NCBI GenBank assembly: GCA_963696405.1
Contig: CAVOJY010000002.1
Location: 1 to 64,000 of the forward strand
Length of the DNA: 64,000 nt
From: CAVOJY01 sp963696405
GTDB lineage: Bacteria > Chloroflexota > Limnocylindria > Limnocylindrales > CSP1-4
Reading direction: 5' to 3'
Positions 31,426-41,812 of this stretch are shown in pieces. Each line of letters begins with the position of its first letter. Positions within the stretch are counted from its first letter, which is position 1. The translations under genes were made by a program, and so were the position numbers. The notes beneath the pieces are model-generated. The model was not told the DNA's origin. It saw only the letters and a program-made list of their open reading frames with translations, and made no database searches.

Positions 31426-32817
31426 TCAGCCTCGGAAGACGCCCTCCAAACCGAACTGCGTCAGCTTGCGCAGCAGGCGAGCGCGGGGGAGGCCGAGCAG
31501 CCGGGCCGCCTGGGCCTTGTTGCCTCGCGCCTGGCGCAACGCCCTCTGGATCAGTTCACGTTCGATCTCGGCCAGGAATTCGTCGAGCACGATCGTCTCC
31601 GTTTCGCGAGGGGGATGAGCCACCGCCATGCCGACCAGTCGCACGCGCTGCGGCAAGTCGTCCGCGGTGATCCAAGGGCCGGCAGCCGTGCGGCAGGCCT
31701 CGTGGAGGACGTCGGCCAACTCCAGCACGTTTCCGGTCCAGGGAAGAGGGGCGATCGCATCGAGCGCATCGGGGGACAGACCTTGGAATTGCCGGCCGCC
31801 CCGCGCGTTGAATTCCTCGATCAGCTGCTGGGCCAACAACGGGATATCCTGGCGGCGTTCCGCCAAGCCGGGCAACTCGATCACCAGCGTGCTCAACGCG
31901 AGAGCCAGCTCTCGCGAAAAGAGGCTGGCATCCGCCAGCTCGAGCAGCGACCTGCGGCTGGTGACCAGGGTTCGGGCGCGGAACGTGGGGATGCGAAAAA
32001 AAGCCAACAGCTCCGCCTGCGACTCCTCCGACAATTCGTCGATGTCCAACAGCAGCAGCGTGGGCCGTAAGGCCGGTGCCGTCGCGGCACAACGACGGAG
32101 AAAAGCCAGGATGGTCGTCCGCAGCAGTTCCGCGTCCAGCGTACCGCAGGACAACGGGAGCAGGAGGCCCGCCGCGTCGGGGGCCGGACCGCTATGGATC
32201 GTCCGCGCCACATGCTCGCGGCCGCTGCCGGGAGGTCCCACGATGACCACTCGTCCGCCTCCCGTCACGGCCAGGTGGACCTGCTCGCGCACGCGCCGCA
32301 TCGCGGGGCTCTCGCCCGCGAGTCGTTCCAACCGGTACGCGCGCGCAGTTCGTTGTTGAGTCGCCGCAGCTGATCGTGGAGGTCGTCGTCCCCGGGTTGG
32401 CCCGGCGATTCGTGGGACTCCGACTCCTCGCCCGCAGGTTCGTCCGCGGCCGACAGCACGGCCAGCACGCCGTGAAACTCCGCGGCGGAGGAACCGAGCG
32501 GCAGGAACTCACCGCGGCGGATCACGCTGTTCCCCGCCGCGTCCGTCCCGCGAAGACGGCACGAGCAATGCCGGCCATGGAAGACCTCGGGAGGCGGGCA
32601 GAGCGCCGTGGCCGCGTCCGCCGTCGTGCCGAGGCTCTCCGTCGCGCAGTAGTCGCAACGCGCGCCCAGCAGCTGCTCGATGGGCCGTCCCAGCCACTCC
32701 GCGCAAGCGGAGTTACAGAACACGACACGCGCGCCGTTCGTCCAGGACATAAATCGGACACGGGCTGCTTTCGAGCAAGTGCCCCAGCTGGCTCACTGCG
32801 GAACGTGTACGTGCCAT
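31426..32817 (-). CDS. PAS-AAA+-Fis regulator with degenerate sigma-54 domain (frameshifted)
   Basis: ATG at 32817 begins MARTRSAVSQLGHLLESSPC; a PAS domain follows (PIYVLDERRA, then FCNSACAEWLGRPIEQLLGA), containing a CxxC-like set of cysteines. The AAA+ domain starts MERLAGESPAMRRVREQVHL and has a Walker-A variant GPPGSGREHVA with Arg in place of Lys, and a Walker B LLLLDIDELSEE. The GAFTGA loop that touches sigma-54 is absent; the region reads LSCGTLDAELLRTTILAF. A Fis-type helix-turn-helix ends it (GNKAQAARLLGLPRARLLRK). It likely binds DNA but is not a normal sigma-54 activator. Shifts lie near 32740 and 32350. It lies downstream of the nuo cluster. Confidence 0.75.
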
Positions 32818-32985
32818 GGTCAATCGGAGGTACGCTCGACCTCCTGCCAAGCTACGGGTGACCGGGGCGGGCTGTTCTTCATCCGCGAACGAGTCACTGC
32901 GTCCCTTGGAGACGTGCAAGAAACGACTACCGGGTTTGGAGACGGTGGCGCGGCTTGGGCTAAGAGGCTATCCACGAAGCGCTGG

Positions 32986-33029
32986 GGAGACCTTCGGTCG
33001 GCTGTTCCGGCGAGGTCGGAGACCCGCGC
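32986..33029 (+). repeat. Dispersed GGAGACC repeat, copy 2
   Basis: GGAGACCTTCGGTCGGCTG ... GGTCGGAGACCCGCGCC. It lies between the stop of nuoN (33041) and the start of the PAS-AAA+ regulator. Confidence 0.85.
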
Positions 33030-33040
33030 CGAGCGCCGTG

Positions 33041-34634
33041 TCAGCGCCGGGCGGCGTCGCGGCTCGGCTCCCCAGATGCCGAAAGTTGTGCGCGGGAAGA
33101 CTGCTCGGAACTTCGCGCGGCCTCGAAGGCCGTGCGAGGAAACAGGCCGACGATGACCAGCAGCGCGGCGCTGCTCATCGTCACCAGCCAGGCCCCCACC
33201 CGCCGCCGGCCAACCGCGGTCTGCCGGGGAGGCGGAAGTAGATCACGGCAATGATGCGGAGATAATAGGCCGCGGCGATCGCCGCATTCAGGGCTCCGAC
33301 CACCGCCAACACGGTAAACCACAGCGCGGTGTGCCCCGTCTGTGCTCCGGTGGCCGTTTGGATTGCGCCGAAGAACAGGGCCAGCTTGCCCCAGAAGCCG
33401 GCCAGGGGCGGGATACCGGCCAGGGAGAACAGGCAAATCGCCAGGGCCGCCGCGATCAGCGGTCGGGTACGTCCCAAGCCGGACAGTTCCGCCACGCCGT
33501 CGACTTCGTGCTCCTCGCTGCTCAGATAGACCAGGGCCGCGAAGCACCCCAGGGACGCCAGGACGTAGACAAACAGGTACAACAGCGCGGCCGCCGCGCC
33601 CCCCGCGCTGTCCCAGGGTACTCTCGGAGGCGGCGAGGGCCACGGACAAGCCGATCAACAGATAACCGGCATGAGCGATCGACGAATAGGCCAGCAGCCG
33701 GCGGACGTTCTGCTGCCACAGGGCACACACATTCCCCAGGGTCATCGTCATGATCGCGAGAATCAAGGACAGCTGCCAGGCCGAAGTGGCCGCCTCCGGG
33801 AAACTCAACACCAGCAGACGGACGAAGGCCAGCACGCCCGCGATCTTCGGCGCAATGGCCAGCAGACCCGCGTTGGCGTTCGTCGCTCCCTGGTAGACGT
33901 CCGGTGCGTAGAAGTGAAACGGAACGGCCGCCATCTTGAACCCCAAGCCGGCGGCAATCAGCACCAGCGCGAGGTAGATCAACGTGCCCGTTTCGATGCC
34001 CAGCCGGTCCAGGGCGGACGCCGCGGCCAGGTGACTGGCCTGGGCCAGGTCGGGCAACTCGCGGAGCGCGGTGGTCCCCGTGATGCCGTACAGGAAACTC
34101 ATCCCGTACAACAGCAAAGCGGACGAGAGAATGCTCAGGTAAAAGTACTTGAGCGTGGCTTCGGACGTGGCCCGGTCTCGCCGCCCCAAGTACAGGAGCA
34201 CATAGGTCGGAATCGAGATCAGCTCCAGACTGACAAACAAGAAGACCAAATCGTTGGCGCGGGCGACCAGCATCAGGCCGACCACGAACAGCATCAGCGT
34301 GCCGAGCCGTTCGCTGGCCGTTTCCCGCTCCGCGTCCCGCAGGGTGAGCACCGTGAACATCGCGCCGACGAACAGGGCCAGCCAGCGGAACACGAAGCCC
34401 AGATAGTCGACGACGATCGGACCGGTGGCCAGCCCGCTCACCGCCAACTGGCTCACGATCGCGCCTTCGCTCCAGACGATCACCACGCCGGACAGCAGAT
34501 AGGCCGCCAGCGCGAAACCCGGTCCACCAGGCACGACCCGGACGAATCGTCCCGCCGAGGTAGATCCACGCCGCGCACAGCACGAGGATCACTTCGGGCC
34601 AGAGATAGCGAATGGTTTCCAGGTCAACGAACAC
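33041..34634 (-). CDS. nuoN: NADH-quinone oxidoreductase subunit N (frameshifted)
   Basis: GTG at 34634 gives FVDLETIRYLWPEVILVLCA. The middle frame has the antiporter-like core: SLELISIPTYVLLYLGRRDR, YLSILSSALLLYGMSFLYG, GLGFKMAAVPFHFYAPDVYQ then GATNANAG, and VRRLLAYSSIAHAGYLLIGL. A third frame gives LFSLAGIPPLAGFWGKLALF and the C-terminal helices. About 530 residues in total; shifts lie near 34530, 33600 and 33200. NuoN is one of the three proton-pumping subunits in the membrane arm. Its start overlaps the nuoM stop by 11 bases. Confidence 0.88.
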
Positions 34635-36274
34635 GAGTCCTTGTCTCCACAGCCACGGCATCGGTACGGCCCCCGCGCTCGGCCCCTTCCGCGAGATTCC
34701 GCTCAACCTCCGCGGTGACCCGGTTTAACGTGGGCGACATCCGATCCAGAAAGAACTTGGGTTGGACACCGATCCAGACGACGAATACCGCCAGAGGCGC
34801 CAGAGCGACAATCTCGCGCCAGCAGAGATCGCGAATCGGTCCGCCGGAAGAAGAGCCGTGGCGGGCCGTCGCCGGCTCACGCAGGGGACCGAAAAAGACC
34901 CGCAGGAACAACCCGAGCATGTACCACGCCCCGAGGACGACACCGAGCACGGCGAGCACCGCAGCCACCCGCATGGCCAGTAGCCCGCCGGCCGGAACCA
35001 CCGTCCACGCGCGCTGGAACGCAGCCAGCAGCACCAGGAACTCCCCGACAAACCCGTTGAGGCCGGGAAGTCCGATGCTGGAGAAGGTGAACAGCAACAT
35101 GAAAAAAGCCAGCCAGGGAAGCCGGCGCGCGAGACCGCCGAGTTGGTCGATCTCGCGGGTGTGGTATCGCTCGTAGAGCATCCCCACCAGCGCGAACAGC
35201 GCGCCCGTCGACAGACCGTGGTTGACCATCTGCAACGTGCCACCCTGCATCCCCAGACGATTCAGGGCGAACAGGCCGAGCATGCAGAACCCCATGTGGC
35301 TGACACTCGAGTAGGCAATCAGCCGTTTGATGTCGCTCTGCGCCAGCGCGACCAGCGCCCCGTACAGAATACCGGCCACGCTCAACCCCACCATCCAAGG
35401 CATCGCGTGCGCGGACGCCTCGGGGAGCATCGGCAGGCTGAAACGGACGAAACCGTAGGTGCCGATCTTCAGGAGAATCCCCGCCAGAATCACACTGCCG
35501 GCGGTGGGAGCCTGCACGTGAGCCAGCGGCAGCCAGGTGTGAAGGGGAAACAGCGGGACCTTGATCGCGAAGCCGGCGAACAGAGCCCAGAAAATCAACA
35601 GCTGCAGTTGCAGCGGGCGAACCGGCGCGTTCTGCAGCGACTCGGTCAACTCGGCAATCGAGAACCGCAAGGTCCCCGTGCCGGCGTGGAAGTAGTCCCA
35701 CAGGACCAGCGCCAGCAGACCCAGGAAGGTCAGCACGCTTCCCGCCAGCGTGAACAGGAAGAACTTCATCGCGGCGTATCGGCGTTCCTCGCTCCCCCAG
35801 ATGCCGATCAGGAAGAAGAGCGGAATCAACGTGAACTCGAAGAACACGTAAAACAGCACGATGTCCCGGGCCACAAACACTCCCAGGCAACCGAACTCCA
35901 ACAGCAGCAGCATGCCGTAGTACAAAGCCGGCCGCTCTTCGATCGCTTCCCAACTGACGAGCACGGAACAGCACAGCAGCAGGGCCGACAAGCCGAAAAG
36001 CCAGAGGCCGAGCCCGTCCAAGCCGACGCTGAAGCGAATGTCAAATCCCGAGTCGGCGCCGCCGAACCAGGCGTGTTCAAACACCGCATACTGATCGGCG
36101 GCCGCTCCATCGGCCGGGAAGCCCGCGGTCACGATCGCCGCCAAGCCCAACGTCGCCAGCGTGGCGAGCAGCGCCGTGAGGCGGACCGCGGGCCGGCCCA
36201 GCGGCGAGACCAAGGCCCACGAGGACCGCGCCCAGCAACGGCAGGAAGAGCGTCAACAGCAATAGTTGGGGCAT
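34624..36274 (-). CDS. nuoM: NADH-quinone oxidoreductase subunit M (one frameshift)
   Basis: ATG at 36274 gives MPQLLLLTLFLPLLGAVLVG; one base later the main frame continues to the stop at 34624. Typical features are FSVGLDGLGLWLFGLSALLL, the conserved glutamate in VFFEFTLIPLFFLIGIWG, key lysines in AIKVPLFPLHTWLPLAHVQA and SDIKRLIAYSSVSHMGFCML, and GLPGLNGFVGEFLVL. About 14 helices over 550 residues. It is a proton-translocating membrane-arm subunit, between nuoL and nuoN. Confidence 0.92.
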
Positions 36275-36279
36275 ACTTC

Positions 36280-38724
36280 TCACCCCATCCCCAAAATCAG
36301 TTTCGTGGCGATCAGCACGAGCAGCCCCAGGAACATCGCCAAAGCGTAGAACTGCAGCAGTCCCATCTGCAGCGACCGCATCAGCGACCCCACGGCGACC
36401 GGAAGGCTGCCGAGGGCGTTCACGAGGCCATCCACAATTCCGCGATCCACCAGGTAGCAGGCGTGGGCCAGCAGACGCAGCGGGGTTACGATCGTGAACG
36501 CGTAAATCTCGTCAAAGAAGAACTTGTGCGCGGACAACTTGTAGGGCGACACGAAATTTCCCAGCAGGAGCGGCCAAGCCAGTACGAACGCCACGACCGC
36601 GGCCAGCCGGCCTGCCGCGGCGGTCAACCATCCCAGTCCGACGCCGTTGAGCTGCGCGGTGGACCGCCGCGACGAACCGTTGATGGCCCCAGCCCGCCAG
36701 GCGTTGCGCATCGTACCAGCGGGAGAACCCCTCGAAGTCGAAGAAGGACTTCAGCCAGCGGGCCTCGACCCGATCACCCAGGTAGACGTAGCTGGCCAGC
36801 AGAAGGCCGGCCACGGCCACCGCCACGCTGATCGCGGCGACCGTGCCGTGAAACGCATAGGGTGTGCGCGAGGCGGCGATCGGGCCGGCGGCGAAGGAGG
36901 GCGTGGAGGCGAGAAACTCGGCAAAGAAGTTCATCGGCCGGCTCGTGTAGGTCTGGTCGAAACAGAACCCGACAACTCCCGCACCCACGGCCAGCAGGAG
37001 CAGCGGCCACCCCATCACCGGCGGCGACTCGTGGGCGTGGCCGCCGGCCTCCGCAGGGATGTCTTCCTTGCCGTAAAACGTCAAGTAGAAGGCGCGAAAC
37101 GTGTAGAAAGCCGTCAGAAATCCGGTGAACACGGCCGAGTAGTAGAGCCACTGATAGACCAGGGCGAAGGGGCTTCCGCCCCGTTCCGGCTCGCCGGCCG
37201 CACCCGCCGGTTCCGCGGCGGGAGAACCGCCGTGCTCCTCGCCCGAATCGTGGGACACGGCGTGGGCCCTCTCCTCGATCGACGCCACTACGGCGTCCTT
37301 GCTCCAGAAACCCGAGAAGGGGGGCAGGCCCGCCAGTGCGCAGCAGCCGACGAAAAACGTGGCGTGTGTGATGGGGAGCAAGCGGCGCAGCCCCCCAAAA
37401 CGCCGCATGTCGATCACGCCCCCCATGGCATGCATGACGCTGCCGGCGCCGAGGAACAGCAGAGCCTTGAAGAAGGCGTGCGTGAACAGGTGGAACAGAC
37501 CCGAGGTCACGCCCAGAAAGGTCCCCGCTCCCAACCCCAGGAACATGTAACCCAATTGGCTGATTGTCGAGTAGGCCAAGACGCGTTTCAGATCGAACTG
37601 GGTCAAGGCAATCAACGCGGCGAGCAGGGCCGTGAAGCCGCCGATGCAGGCCACCACGAGCTGGGCCGTGGGGGAGACCGTGAACAACGGGCTGCAGCGG
37701 GCCACCAGGTAGACGCCGGCGGTGACCATGGTCGCCGCATGGATCAAGGCACTGACCGGCGTCGGGCCCTCCATGGCGTCCGGCAACCAGACGTGCAGGG
37801 GGAACTCGGCGCTCTTTCCGCAGGCACCGCACATCAGCAGCAGGCAGATGGCCAGGCCCACGGAGCCGGCCACATAGTCGTTGTCCGCGATTCGCGCGGG
37901 GCTCAACACGCCGCGCACGACTTCCGGCAACTTCGCCGGCGTCGGCGTCGCGGCGGACCCGGCGCCGATCGAAACGTTGACGGTCGCCGGCTCCGCCGCC
38001 GCGGGCGTGTCGTGGAAATTCAGCGTGCCGTACGTCGTCCAAATGAGAAACAGCGCGAGGGCAAACCCCGCGTCGCCGACTGCGATTGACCAGGAACGCC
38101 TTGAATCCCGCCGCAGCCGCCTCGCGCTTCTCGTACCAGAAGCCGATCAGCAGATAGCTGCAGACGCCGACGGCTTCCCAGAAGACGTACAGCAGCACGA
38201 AATTGCTGACGGAAACCAGCATCGTCATCGAGAACACGAACAGCGCCGAGGTACGAGAAGAACCGCCAGTAACCGCGGTCGCCGTGCATGTAACCGACGG
38301 AAAACACCGCGATCAACGTCGAGATGAACGTGACCATGGTCAACATCATGGCCGTCAGGCTGTCGACGCGGAGCTGAATGTCGATGCGAAACGGGCGGGA
38401 CACGGCGCGCGGCGACGGCTCGCCGGGCGGGCCCGCGTAGCGATACGCGGCGGGCACGTCGGCCCACGTCCATAACGTCACGATCCGCTCGAAGGCCGCC
38501 GTCGGTGGCGTCCGGGGCCGCCGCGGCCTGTTGTGCCCGCTGCGCGTGCCCCATTTCCCGCAGCAGGAGGCAGCTGCCCAGGAACGAACCCGAGCAGGCA
38601 GACGATGACCGGGACATGGCTGTAGCGCCGCAGCAGGCGCGGGCCGCACACCGCGCAGAGCGACCGCCGCGGCCAGAGGCAGCGCGGGGATCAGGGGCAG
38701 CAATAACGAGATCTTGTCGTCCAT
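36280..38724 (-). CDS. nuoL: NADH-quinone oxidoreductase subunit L (frameshifted)
   Basis: ATG at 38724 (MDDKISLLLPLIPALPLAAA). Core blocks: RVDSLTAMMLTMVTFISTLI, VFWEAVGVCSYLLIGFWYEK, GKSAEFPLHVWLPDAMEGPT then PVSALIHAATMVTAG, FDLKRVLAYSTISQLGYMFL, and the final lateral-helix region ending AMFLGLLVLIATKLILGMG. About 815 residues, longer than the ~610 of E. coli, owing to a charged Ala/Pro/Glu loop near 37200 and a long C-terminal part. Shifts lie near 38600, 38260, 38080 and 36700. It is the distal proton pump with the long lateral helix. Confidence 0.9.
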
Positions 38725-38725
38725 C

Positions 38726-39169
38726 TCACACCTGACTGCGGTGCATCTGCTCTTCCGGGTCGATTTCGGGCTGGACGCCGGCGGGCGTCAACCGCGGCCA
38801 CTTCCGCTCCTCAAATCGCGCCTCGGGCACGCCCCGGTCCACGTACGGCGGCTGCCCCTCTTCCCGCAGATCGTGCCAGAACGCCGCATCGAGACTGTGG
38901 CTCTTGTGGTACAGCATCAGGATCAAAGCCAGAGCGATTCCCGCCTCGGCGGCCGCCACCGCGATGATGAACAACACCAGCATCTGACCGCCGAGGTCCT
39001 GGTGAAAGCGGCCCCAGGCGACGAGGCTGACCGAGATCCCCTGCAGCATCATCTCGACCGAGAGGAACATGACGATCAGGTTCCGGCGGACGACGAATCC
39101 GACCATGCCCGTGACAAACAACAGGCAGCCCACGATCAGGTAGTTGACCAGCAGCGCGGCCTCGTTCAT
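38726..39169 (-). CDS. nuoK: NADH-quinone oxidoreductase subunit K
   Basis: ATG at 39169 gives MNEAALLVNYLIVGCLLFVT then GMVGFVVRRNLIVMFLSVEM, the first two helices with the conserved membrane Glu in SVEMMLQG, and the third helix with the second Glu in AVAAAEAGIALALILMLYH. The product is 147 residues, ~45 longer than usual; the extra C-terminal tail is hydrophilic and proline-rich (PEARFEERKWPRLTPAG). Its start overlaps nuoJ by four bases (ATGA), and its stop is one base from the nuoL start. Uninterrupted. Confidence 0.92.
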   Translation of the reverse strand: MNEAALLVNYLIVGCLLFVTGMVGFVVRRNLIVMFLSVEMMLQGISVSLVAWGRFHQDLGGQMLVLFIIAVAAAEAGIALALILMLYHKSHSLDAAFWHDLREEGQPPYVDRGVPEARFEERKWPRLTPAGVQPEIDPEEQMHRSQV

Positions 39170-39972
39170 CGTCCGGCTCCTTCCGCCCGGCGACTCGCCG
39201 GCGGCGAATCGAGGTCCGCGTGGCGGCGGGACGAGCGCCCGCCCGCGTCGCTGGCCCGGCCCTGGCCCACGATGGCGATCGCGCCCACCAGGGCGACCAG
39301 CAGCAACGTGCCCACGATTTCCACGGCCACCAGGTGCCGCCCGAACAGCTCGCCTCCCAGGCGGGCCATGTGGTATTGGTCGAAGGCTACGTCCGCCCCG
39401 GCAGGAGTCGCCGGCAGTGCGGCCGGAACACGCTCGGCCGTGAGACCCAGCAGCAGGGCGCCCAGCAACACTCCGCCCACCAACAGCGCCCAGGGAGCCG
39501 AGAACCAGGCCCAGGTGACCCGATCGTAGGTCGCGGAACCCTCCGGCTGGGCCAACATCAAGACAAACAGAAACGTGACGATGATCGCGCCGGCGTAGAC
39601 CACGATCGTGGCCACTCCCAGGAACTGGGCTCCCTGAAACAAGAACAGGCCTGCCGTCGCCAGCAGGGAGAGGGCAAACCACAGCGCCGTGTAGACCGGG
39701 TTGGGAGCGGAGACGGCGGTGCCCGCCGCCAGCACCGTCACGCCCGCCAGGAACCAGAAGATGACCTGTTCGGTCCAGCCGCCGAGCCTGGGGAGCCAGA
39801 TGCCGAGCAGGATCAGCGCCGCCAAACCCAACAGGCGGCTGACGTGCCGCGTGGGCCGCTCCGGAAACGACACCCGCAACCAGAGCCCGATGCCCCCCAA
39901 GACCAAGGCCCAGATCAGCAGCGCCTTGCCGGCGGGCAGCCCGAGACTCAACCAGTCCCCCAGCGCGCTCAT
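39166..39972 (-). CDS. nuoJ: NADH-quinone oxidoreductase subunit J
   Basis: A 268-residue protein with about six hydrophobic segments. The family signature with the pi-bulge helix reads FLGVATIVVYAGAIIVTFLF then VLMLAQ, preceded by NPVYTALWFALSLLATAGLF. The N-terminus carries an extra helix or two (LLIWALVLGGIGLWLRVSF), and the C-terminal tail is charged. It couples quinone-site movements to the membrane arm. ATGA overlaps connect it with nuoI upstream and nuoK downstream. Uninterrupted. Confidence 0.9.
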   Translation of the reverse strand: MSALGDWLSLGLPAGKALLIWALVLGGIGLWLRVSFPERPTRHVSRLLGLAALILLGIWLPRLGGWTEQVIFWFLAGVTVLAAGTAVSAPNPVYTALWFALSLLATAGLFLFQGAQFLGVATIVVYAGAIIVTFLFVLMLAQPEGSATYDRVTWAWFSAPWALLVGGVLLGALLLGLTAERVPAALPATPAGADVAFDQYHMARLGGELFGRHLVAVEIVGTLLLVALVGAIAIVGQGRASDAGGRSSRRHADLDSPPASRRAEGAGR

Positions 39973-40514
39973 ACCGTGCCTCCCAGCCGGGGAGACTGCA
40001 TCGGCTCCTGGTCGCGGGTGGCGTCGTAGATGCTCAGCAGCTTCTCCTTGTCGAAGATCATCTCCTCGCGGCTGCGCCCGTCAGGTTGTACAGGCTCGTC
40101 AACTCAATCGCGTCCACGGGGCAAGCTTCCTCGCACATCCCGCAGTAGATGCAGCGCAGTTCATCGATCGTGAAGCTCTGCGGGTACTTCTCGCGATCGG
40201 GCCAGGGACTCTCCGCCGCCACAATGTCGATGCAATGCGCCGGGCAGGCGGTGGAGCACAGGAAGCAGGCCACGCACTTCACCCGCCCTTGCTCGTCCTT
40301 GTTCAGTCGATGGACGCCGCGGTAAATCAGCGGGTCGCCGAGTTCCGGCTCTTCGTCCGGGTAGCTGACCGTAACGGCCTTGCCCTGCAACGAATCCTTC
40401 AGGTGGCGAAAAGTCGTGGTCAGCCCTTGGACGTAGAGGGGCAAGTACATCCGCCCGCTCAAGCCCCAGCTGCGGTTCTTCGACCCAGTGAATGCTCGGA
40501 TCATCGGGTTTCAT
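39969..40514 (-). CDS. nuoI: NADH-quinone oxidoreductase subunit I, 2x[4Fe-4S] (frameshifted)
   Basis: ATG at 40514 gives MKPDDPSIHWVEEP; after a shift near 40460, the frame reads GRMYLPLYVQGLTTTFRHLK. Two ferredoxin motifs bind the N6a and N6b clusters: CVACFLCSTACP and CIYCGMCEEACP. Near 40080 another shift leads to FDKEKLLSIYDATR-type residues and the stop at 39969, which overlaps the nuoJ start. About 180 residues. It passes electrons from NuoG to NuoB. Confidence 0.9.
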
Positions 40515-40527
40515 ATCAGGGAATCCG

Positions 40528-41769
40528 TCACAGGCGCAGACCTGCTTCCGTTGGCTCCCGCCGGCGACGCGGGCGATTGTCGCTCGTCGCAGGACCGGCG
40601 AGGGAGACGAGCACCCAGGCCGCCCCCGCCAACACCCAAGCGATCACGATGGACAACCACCGCAACCACGCCGCGCCCCAGGTGGCTTGGAGTTGCATCA
40701 GGGTCGCGACCGCCACGAAGTTGACCAGCCCCAACGGCAGCATCACCTTCCAGGCCAGCAACATCAGCTGATCGAAACGGAATCGCGGCCACGTCCAGCG
40801 CACCAGCATGAAAAACAGAATGACCAGGAACGTCTTGACGGCCAGCACGCCGATGCGGATCAGAGCCTGGAGCCAGAACCAGATTTCTCCCTGAAAACCC
40901 CAGCCGTCCAAGGCGAGCGACGAGCCGGTCAGCCAGGGGAAGTGCCAGCCGCCCAGGAACAAGACGACCATCAACAAGGCCGCCGTGATCATGTGAATGA
41001 ACTCGGCGGTCAGGAACAACAGGAGTTTCATCCCCGAGTATTCGGTGTGGTAACCGCCGACCAGTTCCTGCTCGCATTCCGGCAAGTCAAAGGGCAGACG
41101 CGCCGCCTCGGCAAACGAGGCGACGGAAAACACGACGAATCCCAGAGGCTGCAGCACGGCGTACCAACCCTCCCGGGCCTGCGCTCCGATGATCTCGGCC
41201 AGGTTCAACGAGCCCGCGGAGAGCACGACCCCCAGCAAACCCAAACCCAAGGGCAGCTCGTAGGCCACCAGCTGGGCACTGGAACGCAGACTCCCGAGGA
41301 AACTGTACTTGTTGTTGCTGGCCCAACCGCCCAGGATCACGCCGTACACCGCAATGCTCGAAAGCGCGAACACGTAAATCATCGCCACGTCGATCCCCGG
41401 CACGACGATCAGATCGACGGGGCCGTCGGCGTACTGCCAGCCGAACAGCCGCGGCGGCAGCTGGCTGCCAAACGGAATCACCGCGAAGGTGGCTAAGGCG
41501 GCGACCATGATCGTCAGCGGCGCGACCAGGAACAGCCCGCGATCGACGTGCGCAGGCGTGAACTCCTCCTTCAGAATGAACTTCAAGCCGTCGGCCAGGG
41601 GTTGGCCCAGGCCGAACAGCCGGATGTTCGTCAGCGGGATGCCGACCCGATTCGGTCCGATCCGGTCCTGCACCCAGGCGGCGACCCGCCGCTCGAGCAG
41701 CACGAAATAGGCCGCCGCGGTCATGATTCCGCCCAGCAGCACAGCGCTCTTGATGCAGGCTTCGATCAT
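40528..41769 (-). CDS. nuoH: NADH-quinone oxidoreductase subunit H
   Basis: An intact 413-residue protein. Conserved blocks include LLERRVAAWVQDRIGPNRVG, the quinone-channel loop GLGQPLADGLKFILKEEFTP, VYGVILGGWASNNKYSFLGS then LRSSAQLVAYELPLGL, and FDLPECEQELVGGYHTEYSG. About eight helices. It forms the quinone-binding chamber with NuoB and NuoD. Thirteen bases separate it from nuoI. Confidence 0.95.
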   Translation of the reverse strand: MIEACIKSAVLLGGIMTAAAYFVLLERRVAAWVQDRIGPNRVGIPLTNIRLFGLGQPLADGLKFILKEEFTPAHVDRGLFLVAPLTIMVAALATFAVIPFGSQLPPRLFGWQYADGPVDLIVVPGIDVAMIYVFALSSIAVYGVILGGWASNNKYSFLGSLRSSAQLVAYELPLGLGLLGVVLSAGSLNLAEIIGAQAREGWYAVLQPLGFVVFSVASFAEAARLPFDLPECEQELVGGYHTEYSGMKLLLFLTAEFIHMITAALLMVVLFLGGWHFPWLTGSSLALDGWGFQGEIWFWLQALIRIGVLAVKTFLVILFFMLVRWTWPRFRFDQLMLLAWKVMLPLGLVNFVAVATLMQLQATWGAAWLRWLSIVIAWVLAGAAWVLVSLAGPATSDNRPRRRREPTEAGLRL

Positions 41770-41812
41770 CGTGCTTGGATTCCGTCCGCTCGCCGGCTTC
41801 GCATTCCCCAGG

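Noticed and set aside
35143..38089. Long plus-strand open frames opposite nuoM and nuoL
   Set aside because: Gln/Arg/His-rich shadow translations of the nuo genes, with no membrane segments or motifs.
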